Positions 7,624 through 16,226 of a stretch of DNA of 64,000 nt are shown one piece after another. The position numbers were made by a program, and so were the translations under genes. The first letter of the stretch is position 1; each line of letters starts with the position of its first letter. The DNA comes from Candidatus Zixiibacteriota bacterium (GTDB lineage Bacteria > Zixibacteria > MSB-5A5 > GN15 > FEB-12): contig JBFMGC010000010.1 in assembly GCA_040752815.1 (NCBI GenBank), positions 1 to 64,000 of the forward strand. Reading direction: 5' to 3'. The notes beneath the pieces were generated by a model. The model did no database searches. It was not told where the DNA came from and saw nothing but the letters and a program-made list of their open reading frames with translations.

Positions 7624-9033
7624 CTACTCGGAATCATTGTCCGCCTTCCGCCCCGGCGACTTCTTCTTGTCGCCCGTGGGAAGATCATAACGCTGGATTT
7701 TACGGTACAGTGTCGACGTGTCGATTCCGAGTATTCGCGCCGCCTCGGCTTTCTTTCCATCGGTCTGTGTCATCACATAATGGATATACGCCTTTTCGAT
7801 CGACTCCAGTGTCGGTGTCACCGGCGCAACTTCTCTAACCAGCTGCGTCTCTTCGGAACGGATCAGCTTCTCCGGAAAGTCGCTCGGTTCGAGAGTTGCC
7901 GACCGGCTGAGCAGAATTGCCCGCTCGATGACATTTTCCAGTTCTCGCACGTTGCCCGGCCACGAGTAGCGCCGCAGCACCTCCATGGCGGCATCGGAAA
8001 CCAGGCGGGGACGCGCTCGTGTCTTCTCCGCAAACATCCGCACGAAATGATCCACCAGCAGCGGCAGATCGTCCATACGCTCACGCAGCGGCGGGATATC
8101 GATCGGGATCACATTCAGCCGGTAAAACAAGTCGGCGCGGAAGCGGCTGTCGCGGACGTCTTCCTCGAGGTCAGCGTTGGTCGCTGCGATAAGACGGACG
8201 TCGACATCGATAGGCCTGGTGTCGCCTACCGGGATAATCTTCTTGTCTTCGAGTACCCGCAGCAGCTTTACCTGGATCGCCGGCGAGGTGTTTCCGACCT
8301 CATCGAGAAAGAACGTCCCGCCGGACGCCACTTTGAACAGGCCGTCCTTGTCTTTTATGGCGCCCGTGAACGAGCCCTTCTTGTGGCCGAACAGTTCAGT
8401 CTCGAGCAGGGTCTCCGGCAGGGCAGCGCAGTTGATAGTTACAAACGGCCCGCCGCAGCGCGGCGAGAGCGAATGTATCGCCCGCGCTACAAGGTCCTTG
8501 CCGGTGCCCGATTCACCCCTGATCAGCACTGTCGAGTCGGAGCCCGCAATGCGGGTGGCCAGCTTCTTGACTTTGACCATTGACTCGGCCTGCCCGATGA
8601 AATTGTCGAACGAGTGATCGCCCTGAAGCTGTTTCTTCAGCGTAATATTCTCGCCGATAAGCTTGCGGCGGCTGATCGATTTCTCGATAACCAGCTTGAT
8701 CTCGTCGACCTTGAACGGCTTCGTGATGTAATCGGCCGCGCCCTGTTTCATGGCCTCGATAGCCGTGTCCACCGAGGCAAACGCGGTCATCACGATAAAC
8801 TCCTGGTCCGACTTGAACGACCGCACCTCTTTGAGCACATCGATTCCGGTCATCTCCGGCATGTTAAGGTCGGCAATGATCAAATCGAAATTGTCGTCGC
8901 GCACGCGGGCAACTCCCTCGCGCGGGGAGGTGGTGACATCGACGGCGTACCCTTCACGGGTCAACATGATCTCCATGAAATGACACATGGAGTCTTCGTC
9001 GTCGATCACGAGAATCTTGGCCGGTATGGTCAA
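7624..9033 (-). CDS. NtrC-family sigma-54-dependent response regulator (PilR-like)
   Basis: From TTG 9033 the protein is 469 residues. It has a receiver domain (ILVIDDED, phospho-acceptor in LIIADLNMPEMTG, then VMTAFAS and ITKPF), an AAA+ domain with Walker A GESGTGKD, the sigma-54 contact loop GSFTGA, Walker B GGTFFLDEV and arginine fingers RADLFYRLNVI, and a C-terminal Fis-type helix-turn-helix (KKAEAARILGIDTSTLYRKIQ). The frame is open to 9186, but TTG 9033 gives the usual few residues before the first receiver strand. No sensor kinase is in the window. Position beside two pilin genes with sigma-54-type promoters supports a pilus-control role, which is inference. Confidence 0.9.
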   Translation of the reverse strand: MTIPAKILVIDDEDSMCHFMEIMLTREGYAVDVTTSPREGVARVRDDNFDLIIADLNMPEMTGIDVLKEVRSFKSDQEFIVMTAFASVDTAIEAMKQGAADYITKPFKVDEIKLVIEKSISRRKLIGENITLKKQLQGDHSFDNFIGQAESMVKVKKLATRIAGSDSTVLIRGESGTGKDLVARAIHSLSPRCGGPFVTINCAALPETLLETELFGHKKGSFTGAIKDKDGLFKVASGGTFFLDEVGNTSPAIQVKLLRVLEDKKIIPVGDTRPIDVDVRLIAATNADLEEDVRDSRFRADLFYRLNVIPIDIPPLRERMDDLPLLVDHFVRMFAEKTRARPRLVSDAAMEVLRRYSWPGNVRELENVIERAILLSRSATLEPSDFPEKLIRSEETQLVREVAPVTPTLESIEKAYIHYVMTQTDGKKAEAARILGIDTSTLYRKIQRYDLPTGDKKKSPGRKADNDSE

Positions 9034-9169
9034 TTCCGAAAAGCTGCTCCTGGGGCGTATTTCTATTCTATAAACACCATTTTCGGCAGCGTTTGGGGAC
9101 GGTGAACCAAGGGCACGGACTCTGCTCATACTTTCTACAGGAGGTTTGACGCCGCCCGGAACCGCGCCT

Positions 9170-9189
9170 ATATTGGACCGTTCCAATAT
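9170..9189. promoter_or_regulatory. Inverted repeat in a divergent promoter region
   Basis: Perfect 8 bp arms ATATTGGA and TCCAATAT around CCGT lie between the divergently transcribed regulator and UroD-like gene. The AT-rich arms stand out from the GC-rich surroundings. It could be an operator for a dimeric regulator; no factor can be named. Confidence 0.4.
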
Positions 9190-9235
9190 TTGTTTGCGCT
9201 TTGAAACAGCACCACAGGAGAAAGCGAACCGAGAC

Positions 9236-10240
9236 TTGAGACGCGAAAAGTACTCTCATCGTGAACGCCTCCAGATGATCCTTGCCGGCGAGAAACCGGA
9301 CCGCCACGCCGCGTCGTTCTGGCGGCATTTCTTCCACCGGGAGCACTTCGCCGAGGGCACCGCCGAGGCGATGCTCTATTTCCAGAAGGAATTCGACTGG
9401 GACTTCATGAAGATCAACCCCAGGGCGGACTACCATGTCGAGGGCTGGGGATTGCTGCAAGAGTGGTCCCACGACGAATTCAAGAAGCACGTCAAGAGCA
9501 ACTTCCCGGTGAGCAGGCCCGAGGACTGGTTCAAGATCAAATCGCTGCCGATATCGACCCCGGCACTAGTCGAGCACTTGAAAGTCGTCTCGCTCATCCG
9601 GCGTAAGTCGGACCCCGAGCTGCCGATTCTGATGACTGCCTTTACACCCCTGGCTGTCGCCGGGCGGATGGTGGAACGGCAGGAGACGCTCGTAGAGCAT
9701 ATTCGTAAATCACCCGAACTGGTCGAAACGGCTCTGCGGGCCATTACCGATACGTTCAAGGGATTCGTCTCGGAGCTGCGGAACGCCGGAGCCGACGGCC
9801 TCTTTTTCGCCACCACCCAATGGGCAAGCGGCGATATGATTACCTGGGAGGAATATCAGAAATTCGGAGTGCCGTACGACCTTGAAGTTATCAAAGCGAC
9901 CGAGTCAGACGCGCTCAATCTTCTGCACGTCTGCAGCTCGAACAACTACTTGCGAGAACTGACTCAATTGGAGTACAACGCGGCGCTGGTCAACTGGGAG
10001 GCCAACGACCCGACTAACCTGCCGCTTGACAAGGCCAATGATATCCTCAGCCCCAAAGTCATGGTGGGCGGGGTCGACCACAACGGCTGGCTGCAGCAGA
10101 GCGAGCCGGAGGAAATCAGGTACAAGATCGATGAACTCAAAGAGCGCTTTGAACCTACCCGCCTGATTATCGGGCCGGGCTGTTCGATTCCACCAGAGAC
10201 GCCTGTTGCCAATTTGCGTGCTATCAGGGAGCGATTATAG
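9236..10240 (+). CDS. Uroporphyrinogen decarboxylase-like protein (HemE/MtaA/CmuA superfamily)
   Basis: About 334 residues. The start region SHRERLQMILAGEKPDRHAASFWRHF resembles the substrate-entry motif of UroD proteins (canonical 'GexPDRvPvwlmR'), with the RHF arginine retained. Later blocks (GADGLFFATTQ, ALNLLHVCSSN, NILSPKVMVGGVDHNGW, IIGPGCSIPPETP) match UroD-like barrel strands. The superfamily includes decarboxylases and corrinoid methyltransferases; the terminal GPGCSIPPETP motif is shared by both, so neither haem synthesis nor methyl transfer can be claimed. Start choice is weak: TTG 9236 fits the family length, while TTG 9146 lies against an AGGAGG. The next gene overlaps the stop by one base. 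Confidence 0.7.
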   Translation: MRREKYSHRERLQMILAGEKPDRHAASFWRHFFHREHFAEGTAEAMLYFQKEFDWDFMKINPRADYHVEGWGLLQEWSHDEFKKHVKSNFPVSRPEDWFKIKSLPISTPALVEHLKVVSLIRRKSDPELPILMTAFTPLAVAGRMVERQETLVEHIRKSPELVETALRAITDTFKGFVSELRNAGADGLFFATTQWASGDMITWEEYQKFGVPYDLEVIKATESDALNLLHVCSSNNYLRELTQLEYNAALVNWEANDPTNLPLDKANDILSPKVMVGGVDHNGWLQQSEPEEIRYKIDELKERFEPTRLIIGPGCSIPPETPVANLRAIRERL

Positions 10241-10704
10241 TGGATCTCAGACGACAAAGACTGATTGACTCGGTGAAAGACGCCGTCGCCGGTCTCGGAA
10301 CGGAGAATGAGATTCTAAAGAAAGCAGTCGAGCTGATCGACGCCTTCTCCCCTGATTTCAACTGGACCGGTGTTTACATGATGCGGGACGGCTTACTCGA
10401 GGTGGGGCCGTACATTGGACCGGTAACTGAACATATACGAATCGAACTAAATAAGGGCATATGCGGGGCGGCGGCGACTCAGAAGAGGACCGTAATAGTG
10501 GATGACGTCAACGCCGACCCGCGCTTTCTGGCCTGCTCCCTGACTACCTGTTCCGAGATTGTCGTGCCGCTCATGGACGGCGAGACTTGTATAGGTGAGA
10601 TCGACATTGACTCGGATAAGCCGTCGAATTTCACCGATAATGACCGCCGGATGCTGGAGGAGATTGCTAAGGTTGTCGTGCAAAGGCTGAAAGCGATTGA
10701 CTGA
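10240..10704 (+). CDS. GAF protein, free-methionine-R-sulfoxide reductase-like
   Basis: A 154-residue single GAF domain starting at GTG 10240, whose G is the last base of the upstream TAG. The block KGICGAAATQKRTVIVDDV, then FLACSLTTCSEIVVPL, follows the fRMsr pattern. Cys75 and Cys99 align with the family's Cys94 and Cys118 (E. coli numbering), but the third conserved cysteine (Cys84) is His65 here. Family enzymes reduce free methionine-R-sulfoxide with thioredoxin as electron donor. An extra Cys104 could compensate. Loss of one redox cysteine leaves open whether this is an active reductase or a ligand sensor. It is coupled to the UroD-like gene. Confidence 0.75.
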   Translation: MDLRRQRLIDSVKDAVAGLGTENEILKKAVELIDAFSPDFNWTGVYMMRDGLLEVGPYIGPVTEHIRIELNKGICGAAATQKRTVIVDDVNADPRFLACSLTTCSEIVVPLMDGETCIGEIDIDSDKPSNFTDNDRRMLEEIAKVVVQRLKAID

Positions 10705-10873
10705 CTCCTTTGAGGAATAGTGCGTCCGTGCATTGGTTTCTTCCCATTAATCTTTTGGTTCGCTGGACGTGTCACAACAACCGTGAGTGACCGCGTTTAA
10801 CGCGGGATAGACGACATACCACGCGTGCGGCGACAAGCAAGCCGCTCGTCATCACTGATGCGGAGGTACTTTC

Positions 10874-11749
10874 GTGAAAACTGACAACCGACTCCGGCTA
10901 ACCGTCCTAGCGTTCGCAGTACCCGTAGTCATGGTTCTGGTTAATCAATTATCTGCCAAGGAAAAGGCTGACCTTAACTCGACTTGGGTTCACGGTGTTG
11001 TCAATGTAGACGGGCTTGCTGAAGACTGGACCGATCTGTCACCAAAATACTTTGACAAGCAAAACGCAGTAATCGGTGTAGCCAACGACTCGACCAGACT
11101 GTATTTACTGTGGCGATTCCGCGACGCCAAATGGGCGCGGGTAATCAGAGTGACGGGTCTGAAACTGACTCTCCAGACACCGTCCAGAGAAAAACGCACT
11201 TTCGTCCTTACCTACCGAGGCGGCCCGACTCTGGAACAGATGAGGCATCTCGACCCAAGAGCGGGCAGCGACAGAAGCGACTCCGTTTTCCCCGATGCGC
11301 AGCGACCGGATGACCTCGGTCCGGAAGACCACCGTTTGTTTACTTGCTACATAAAGGACCGTATCGAAGAGAAGGAAATACCGGTAGATGGTTCCGAGGG
11401 ACCCGCGGCTAATTTCGGAATGGATCAGGGAATGTTTGTCTATGAGTTCTCAATCCCGTTGCTCGAAGGGGCGGTGCTTAACTATGGTCTCGGCGCCGAG
11501 ATTGGCGACAGGATCAAGCTGAGCGCGGTTTGGGGTGACGTGAAGGCGCATCGAGGACGACCCGGCGGCGGATTCGGGATGATTGGGGGAACAGAGGGTG
11601 GCCCTCCCAGCGGAATTCCGGACGGCGGAATGGGCGGGGGCAGACAAGGCGGCGGGATGCGTGGTGGCCCGCTGGGTGGCGAACGACCGGATATGCCGGA
11701 GAAACAGGGAATAGAGCTCAACTTCAGCCTGGCAAGGCCTGCTGAATAA
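10874..11749 (+). CDS. Exported CBM9-like protein with Gly/Met-rich insert
   Basis: 291 residues starting at GTG 10874, with GGAGG seven bases upstream. The N-terminus is a signal peptide or anchor (LTVLAFAVPVVMVLVNQLSA). The next part, VVNVDGLAEDWTDLSPKYF...DSTRLYLLWRFRD, resembles the start of carbohydrate-binding family 9-type beta-sandwiches found in envelope proteins. Residues near 235-275 are very rich in glycine, methionine and proline (GGGFGMIGG, GGMGGGRQGGGMRGGPLGG), then a final strand EKQGIELNFSLARP. The insert is probably flexible. No partner is adjacent and the ligand is unknown. Confidence 0.7.
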   Translation: MKTDNRLRLTVLAFAVPVVMVLVNQLSAKEKADLNSTWVHGVVNVDGLAEDWTDLSPKYFDKQNAVIGVANDSTRLYLLWRFRDAKWARVIRVTGLKLTLQTPSREKRTFVLTYRGGPTLEQMRHLDPRAGSDRSDSVFPDAQRPDDLGPEDHRLFTCYIKDRIEEKEIPVDGSEGPAANFGMDQGMFVYEFSIPLLEGAVLNYGLGAEIGDRIKLSAVWGDVKAHRGRPGGGFGMIGGTEGGPPSGIPDGGMGGGRQGGGMRGGPLGGERPDMPEKQGIELNFSLARPAE

Positions 11750-11889
11750 AGAGGCTGCGCTTCAGGTTAGCTAACTCGAAACTGCCGCCAATTGGCTTCA
11801 AACGAGACTGTCCCCACAACCTTTTTGTTGTCCCACCGGTCTGGTGTGATGTGATTACGCCGACCTGTTCGCGAAAGGAGACAGTGCCT

Positions 11890-12045
11890 ATGTTCACCGG
11901 AGTGCTCTTACTGATCATCGGGACGCTCATGATCCTTCAGAAAGCGGGCGTTCTCGAAGGCTCGGCCTGGGAGTTTCTCCTGCCCGCTGTGCTGATTGCT
12001 CTCGGCCTGGACTTTGTTTTCAGGAGCGGCAAGAAGAACCGCTGA
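11890..12045 (+). CDS. Small membrane protein (LiaF/DUF5668-like)
   Basis: 51 residues with two hydrophobic helices: FTGVLLLIIGTLMILQKAGVL and EFLLPAVLIALGLDFVF, ending FRSGKKNR. The pattern 'G.lli.G...L...G........LPa.liaLGl' is that of the short LiaF-type/DUF5668 membrane domain. AAGGAG lies nine bases before ATG 11890; the longer frame from 11851 lacks such a site. It is one base away from the BlaI-type gene, so the two are probably co-transcribed. The role is unknown. Confidence 0.65.
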   Translation: MFTGVLLLIIGTLMILQKAGVLEGSAWEFLLPAVLIALGLDFVFRSGKKNR

Positions 12046-12046
12046 G

Positions 12047-12391
12047 ATGACGGCCGAGCCGTTCTACTTCGATATCACCGGCGAGGGGATCGGCGTATTT
12101 ATGGGGCCGACCGAGGCCCGCTTGATGGAACTGGCCTGGCGCCACCAGAGCCTGACCGTCAAGAGCGCGCTGGCGCTCCTTGAACCAAACCAAACTGCCG
12201 CCTATACGACCGTGATGACCGTGCTCAACCGGCTTGTTCAAAAAGGCCTTCTCTTGCGTGACAAGGACGGCCGGAATTTTGTCTATCGCCCGGCGGTTGA
12301 CAGGGAGCAGTTTATTCGGTCAAGAGTCGGTCAGGTCGAAGACTGCCTGACAAGGAACTTTCCTGTACAGGGCCGGCGCAAGCGCGACTGA
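12047..12391 (+). CDS. BlaI/MecI/CopY-type transcriptional repressor
   Basis: 114 residues. It has a winged helix-turn-helix of the BlaI family: MGPTEARLMELAWRHQSLTVKSALALLEPNQTAAYTTVMTVLNRLVQKGLLLRDKDGRNFVYRPAV, with the typical recognition segment AYTTVMTVLNRL and 'wing' YRP. Family members dimerise and repress an operon, often controlled by a BlaR1-type protease or by a metal. No BlaR1-like gene is nearby; the upstream small membrane protein and downstream envelope protein are candidate targets. ATG 12047 follows the previous stop by one base. Confidence 0.85.
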   Translation: MTAEPFYFDITGEGIGVFMGPTEARLMELAWRHQSLTVKSALALLEPNQTAAYTTVMTVLNRLVQKGLLLRDKDGRNFVYRPAVDREQFIRSRVGQVEDCLTRNFPVQGRRKRD

Positions 12392-12403
12392 CCGTATACC
12401 GGG

Positions 12404-12455
12404 TCGTGGTGGACGAGGACCCCCGATCGAGTCGGGGGCACTCTTCACCACGCAC
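12404..12455. repeat. Dispersed palindrome, family A copy 2 with nested palindrome
   Basis: CGTGGTGGACGAGGAC on the left and TTCACCACGCAC on the right match family A, but the centre is replaced by another palindrome, CCCCCGATC...GTCGGGGG (12420-12438). This inner one resembles 6978-6996. It looks like one palindromic unit placed inside another. Confidence 0.75.
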
Positions 12456-12508
12456 GGCCGAGAGAATTACCGGTAAACGACGGGCTGTTCTGATCCGATT
12501 ATGTCCCT

Positions 12509-13177
12509 ATGAAAGCGGCGGTTCGATGCTTGGCGCTGGCTGCTATGGCGGCGGGAGGCGTCTCGGCCAACCAGTTTGTCCGGGTGGCCGGCGAGCTGGA
12601 AATCCCTGTTCCTGCCGGGTGGCATCTGGCGTCTGATACGTCTTCCCTGCCCGCGCAATTGGTGCACTGCAACGATTCCGCCGAAATCCTGATATTCCGC
12701 TCCGAATTGGGCGAAAGCGAAATAATCGCCAACGAACGCGAACTGAGGAAATCGGTCGACCTGGTGGTCGACGATGTCATAGAAGCCCTCCCGGGAGGCC
12801 AACTGCGGGTTTCCACCGGGTTTTACGACCAGTACCGCACCGGCTTCGTGCTCGAGTTTGCGTCGCTCGACAGCCTCAGCAGCGTGCCGCTGGAACACAG
12901 CATAAAGGGAGTCATTTACCGCACACCGGACCAGCGCCAGATCCTATTTACCATCTGGGGGAAGGCAGCCGGGGTCGTCTATCCGGCGGTAAAAGAGCAG
13001 GTCAGGTTCGTTCAGGACAATTTCGCGTATCGCGGCGAGTATGAGTCCGAAGTGTTCGCGGGTGCGGCGATGTCCTACTGGCCGCTCGCAATTGTCGCTA
13101 TGGGACTATTGGGTCTGCTCCTCCTAAGACCCCGGCGCAAGAAGGCGGTTACTTCCGCGGCGGCTCCAATCAGCTAA
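12509..13177 (+). CDS. Signal-peptide protein with C-terminal membrane anchor
   Basis: 222 residues with signal peptide AAVRCLALAAMAAGGVSA, a soluble domain of about 165 residues and a terminal anchor (WPLAIVAMGLLGLLLLRPRRKK). This is a periplasm-facing, membrane-tethered topology with a short cytoplasmic basic tail. The early segment GELEIPVPAGWHLASDTSS...AEILIFRSELG is reminiscent of domains that start with 'vPegW', but I cannot name a family. It follows the BlaI-type gene by about 120 bases with a palindrome between. Confidence 0.65.
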   Translation: MKAAVRCLALAAMAAGGVSANQFVRVAGELEIPVPAGWHLASDTSSLPAQLVHCNDSAEILIFRSELGESEIIANERELRKSVDLVVDDVIEALPGGQLRVSTGFYDQYRTGFVLEFASLDSLSSVPLEHSIKGVIYRTPDQRQILFTIWGKAAGVVYPAVKEQVRFVQDNFAYRGEYESEVFAGAAMSYWPLAIVAMGLLGLLLLRPRRKKAVTSAAAPIS

Positions 13178-13201
13178 GCCGCGCCCGACGCCCGGTCGAG
13201 C

Positions 13202-13618
13202 TCAGCGCTCTTCCAATTCGAACAGCACCCCGTGGGTATCGGCAGGGTGGACGAACGCGATACGATGTCCATCCGCGCCGATCCGGGGCACTTCGTCTAT
13301 AAGCCGTCTGCCGGAGCTTTTGAGCCGGGCCAGGGTCTCCGGAAGGTCATCCACATAGATACAGATATGATGCAGCCCCTCGCCCCGCTTTGCGATAAAC
13401 CGCGCTATCGGGCTGTCCGGGGAGGTCGCTTGTAGCAGCTCGACTCGCCCTCCTGAATCGAGACGGGAGTTGGCTCTGTCAAAGAAGGCCGCTCTCACTT
13501 GCTGGTCGGGAACGTCATGAACCGATACCGGTTCGCAACCGAGCAAGGCGCGGTATTTCTCAATGGCGGCGTCGAGATCGCGGACCGCAATCCCCACATG
13601 AGATATCAGCGCCGACAT
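13202..13618 (-). CDS. mce: Methylmalonyl-CoA epimerase
   Basis: 138 residues, the usual length for this vicinal-oxygen-chelate enzyme. Two betaalphabetabetabeta modules are visible: ISHVGIAVRDLDAAIEKYRALLG and GEGLHHICIYVDDLPETLARLKSSG, with metal ligands H7, the second-module histidine and the glutamate of GVLFELEE. It interconverts (S)- and (R)-methylmalonyl-CoA, linking the carboxylase product to the mutase. It is the last gene of the propionyl-CoA locus, six bases after the lipoprotein gene. Confidence 0.93.
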   Translation of the reverse strand: MSALISHVGIAVRDLDAAIEKYRALLGCEPVSVHDVPDQQVRAAFFDRANSRLDSGGRVELLQATSPDSPIARFIAKRGEGLHHICIYVDDLPETLARLKSSGRRLIDEVPRIGADGHRIAFVHPADTHGVLFELEER

Positions 13619-13624
13619 GCCGTC

Positions 13625-14146
13625 TTACCACTCCTCGTCCTCTTCGGCGGCGGCTGCGGAATCGGCCCTGCGGCGGCGCTCCTCGAATTCCTGCTGTCCG
13701 GCGGGCGTGCTCATGGTGGGGCGAATCCAGCGGCCGCGATGATAAAACATCGTCCATTCTTGCGGCAGATACGTGGTAGCGCCGGACGGCCCGACGAAGA
13801 CTACGTCGACCGCCACCCGCGCCGAATCACGGCCGAAGAAATGGACGTTTTTGACAAGAAACGCTTTGACCGTATCCGCTTCCATGCGCCTGATCTTTTC
13901 GACTTCGAGATATTTGTCATAGCTGAAGTCGACCTGGACGTATTCAAACTCCTGCTCGTACAGCACCGCCTTGTCGCCGTAGTGCCAGCGCACGGCGGTC
14001 TCGGCGAGCGTGGCCTCGATCTGCTGACGGTCCTCTTCCGGGGACGGGCTGTCGCTGCCTGACCTGGCGTCATCGGAGGAGCATCCCCACAAGAGCACCA
14101 CCAGCCCAAACATCACCAAAGTAACATACTGCTTAGCGATTGTCAT
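13625..14146 (-). CDS. Lipoprotein with NTF2-like domain, inside the mutase operon
   Basis: 173 residues. Signal sequence [14 protein letters not shown] ends in a lipobox-like cysteine. The body ([28 protein letters not shown]...[29 protein letters not shown]) has the helix-strand order of NTF2/SnoaL-like folds, a tentative call. The C-terminus is acidic ([10 protein letters not shown]). ATG 14146 overlaps the mutase stop by 14 bases and follows GGGGTGA; the extension to 14200 lies in mutase sequence. A lipoprotein between mutase and epimerase genes is unexpected. No metabolic role is evident. Confidence 0.7.
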   Translation of the reverse strand: MTIAKQYVTLVMFGLVVLLWGCSSDDARSGSDSPSPEEDRQQIEATLAETAVRWHYGDKAVLYEQEFEYVQVDFSYDKYLEVEKIRRMEADTVKAFLVKNVHFFGRDSARVAVDVVFVGPSGATTYLPQEWTMFYHRGRWIRPTMSTPAGQQEFEERRRRADSAAAAEEDEEW

Positions 14147-15704
14147 GATATTCACCCCATACGTCACGTAAAGCGTCGGAGATCTCGCCCACCGTGGCAT
14201 AAGTCTCGACCGCGTCGATCACTGCCGGCACGATGTTCGCTTTGCCCGCGGCGGTTGTGCGAAGGCCGTTCAAAGCGTTTCGCATCCGGGACTGGTCACG
14301 ATCGGCGCGGAGCCTGCGCAGGCGCTCGATCTGCTTGCTTTCGAGTTCCGGATCGACCTTGAGAGTCGCCGGGGTCTCCGGCTTGTCTGTTTTGAACTTA
14401 TTCACTCCCACTATGGTGGTCTGTCCGGACTCAACCTGCCGCTGGTACTCATACGCGGAACGGGCTATGGCATCGCGGAAGTATCCTGTTTCGACACAGC
14501 GTACCGCTCCGCCGGACCGCTCTATCTCGGCCATCTCCGCGGTGATCTTCGTCTCAAGTTGTTCACTCAGGAACTTGATATAGTACGATCCCGCCAACGG
14601 ATCGGCGGTGGCGGTTACGCCCGATTCGAATGCGAGGATTTGTTGAGTGCGAAGCGCGATCTCGGCCGCTTTCTCGCTCGGAAGCGCGAGTGCCTCATCG
14701 TACGAATTGGTGTGCAGCGACTGCGTGCCGCCCAGCACCGCCGCCAGGGCCTGGACAGTCGTGCGGATGATATTGTTCTCCGGCTGCTGCGCGGCGAGAG
14801 TCGAGCCGCCTGTTTGCGTGTGGAACCGGAGCAACCAGGAGCGTTCGTCTTTGGCGCCGAACCGTTCCTTCATGGTTTTCGCCCAGAGCCTGCGCGCGGT
14901 CCTGAACTTGGCTACCTCCTCGAAGAGGTCGTTGTGCGCGGCGAAAAAGAACGACAGCCGCGGCGCGAAGTCATCGACATCCAGGCCGGCGGCGCGCGCC
15001 GCCTCCACATAAGCAATCGCGTTTGAAAGTGTGAACGCCACTTCCTGTACCGCGGTGGCGCCCGCCTCACGGATGTGATACCCGGAGATCGATATAGTGT
15101 TGTAGCGCGGCAGGTGTTCGCCTGCGAAAGCGAAGATGTCAGTGATGATGCGCATCGACGGCTGTGGCGGGAAAATGTAGGTCCCTCGCGCGACAAACTC
15201 CTTGAGGATGTCGTTCTGCACAGTGCCTGAAAGCTTGTCCTGAGGTACGCCCTGCTTGCGGCCGACCGCGACATACATCGCCAGCAGGATGACCGTGGTG
15301 GCGTTAATTGTCATCGACGTGGACACCTTGTCGAGTGGGATACCGTCGAAAAGCCGCTCCATATCAGCAAGTGAGTCAATCGCCACGCCGGTGCGACCCA
15401 CCTCGCCGCGCGCCATCGGGTGATCCGAATCATAGCCGATCTGCGTGGCCAGATCGAACGCTACTGACAGACCGGTCTGGCCCCTATCCAGGAGGTACTT
15501 GAAACGGCGATTCGTTTCTTCGGCGGTGCCAAACCCGGCATACTGGCGCATGGTCCACGGACGCTGACGGTACATCTCCGGGTAGATACCGCGAGTGAAC
15601 GGATACTTGCCGGGGAGTTCGGGCTCGATTTCTCGAATGTCCCTGCGCGTCAGTACCGGCGGGATTTCGATACCCGACGTGGTCGTGCGTTTCGCGGCGG
15701 CCAT
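14133..15704 (-). CDS. mcmA: Methylmalonyl-CoA mutase large chain (catalytic, no B12 domain)
   Basis: 523 residues, the catalytic TIM-barrel chain of two-part B12-dependent mutases. The substrate entry [25 protein letters not shown] carries Tyr55, and [23 protein letters not shown] carries Arg173. These align with Tyr89 and Arg207 of the P. shermanii enzyme, which bind the carboxylate of methylmalonyl-CoA, so true methylmalonyl-CoA/succinyl-CoA specificity is supported. The B12-binding domain is missing; the separate subunit at 21377-21796 would supply it. ATG 15704 follows the BCCP stop with no gap. Confidence 0.93.
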   Translation of the reverse strand: MAAAKRTTTSGIEIPPVLTRRDIREIEPELPGKYPFTRGIYPEMYRQRPWTMRQYAGFGTAEETNRRFKYLLDRGQTGLSVAFDLATQIGYDSDHPMARGEVGRTGVAIDSLADMERLFDGIPLDKVSTSMTINATTVILLAMYVAVGRKQGVPQDKLSGTVQNDILKEFVARGTYIFPPQPSMRIITDIFAFAGEHLPRYNTISISGYHIREAGATAVQEVAFTLSNAIAYVEAARAAGLDVDDFAPRLSFFFAAHNDLFEEVAKFRTARRLWAKTMKERFGAKDERSWLLRFHTQTGGSTLAAQQPENNIIRTTVQALAAVLGGTQSLHTNSYDEALALPSEKAAEIALRTQQILAFESGVTATADPLAGSYYIKFLSEQLETKITAEMAEIERSGGAVRCVETGYFRDAIARSAYEYQRQVESGQTTIVGVNKFKTDKPETPATLKVDPELESKQIERLRRLRADRDQSRMRNALNGLRTTAAGKANIVPAVIDAVETYATVGEISDALRDVWGEYHDNR

Positions 15705-16226
15705 CTACTCGAACTCCACCAATATGTCGCCCTTTTCGACTGACTTTCCGACTGCGACCGGGACTGACCTGACTACACCCGCAGTTCGCGCCTTGAGGAT
15801 ATTCTCCATTTTCATGGCCTCGATCACGATAAGCGGGTCGCCGACCTTGATCTCCTGCTCCGGCTGCACTCGTATCTGCACCACCAGTCCGGGCATGGGC
15901 GCGCGGAAACTCGTTTCGCTTGTCGACGGCGAACTCTTGCCGGCCGCCTTATTCATCTGGGCGAGGGCGTAATTCTCGACAGTGACATGAACATCACGAC
16001 CACGCAAAAAGACGATTTTTTCCGCCGATGCCCCCGCCGCACCGTTACTCCTGATATCAACCTCGTACGAGCGGTTGTCAATCAGCACCAGGGAGCGGGT
16101 GTCACGAAGGCGGTGCACGACCACCTCGCGTTTCTGGCCGTTGATATTGGCCACCACGCGGTCCGCAAGATAATCGAGCGTGATGTCGTACTCGCGGTCC
16201 TTGATTTTGGCTATATAGCGCGGCAT
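15705..16226 (-). CDS. Biotin carboxyl carrier protein of acyl-CoA carboxylase
   Basis: 173 residues. The C-terminal biotinyl domain has the EAMKMEN motif with the biotinylated Lys139, flanked by APMPGLVVQIRVQPEQEIKVGD and ARTAGVVRSVPVAVGKSVEKGD. The N-terminal 90 residues form a small beta-rich domain that in this carboxylase class contacts the carboxyltransferase. The ATG overlaps the biotin carboxylase stop by one base (TGATG), implying coupled translation and equal stoichiometry. It carries carboxybiotin between the carboxylase and the transferase encoded upstream. Confidence 0.93.
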   Translation of the reverse strand: MPRYIAKIKDREYDITLDYLADRVVANINGQKREVVVHRLRDTRSLVLIDNRSYEVDIRSNGAAGASAEKIVFLRGRDVHVTVENYALAQMNKAAGKSSPSTSETSFRAPMPGLVVQIRVQPEQEIKVGDPLIVIEAMKMENILKARTAGVVRSVPVAVGKSVEKGDILVEFE

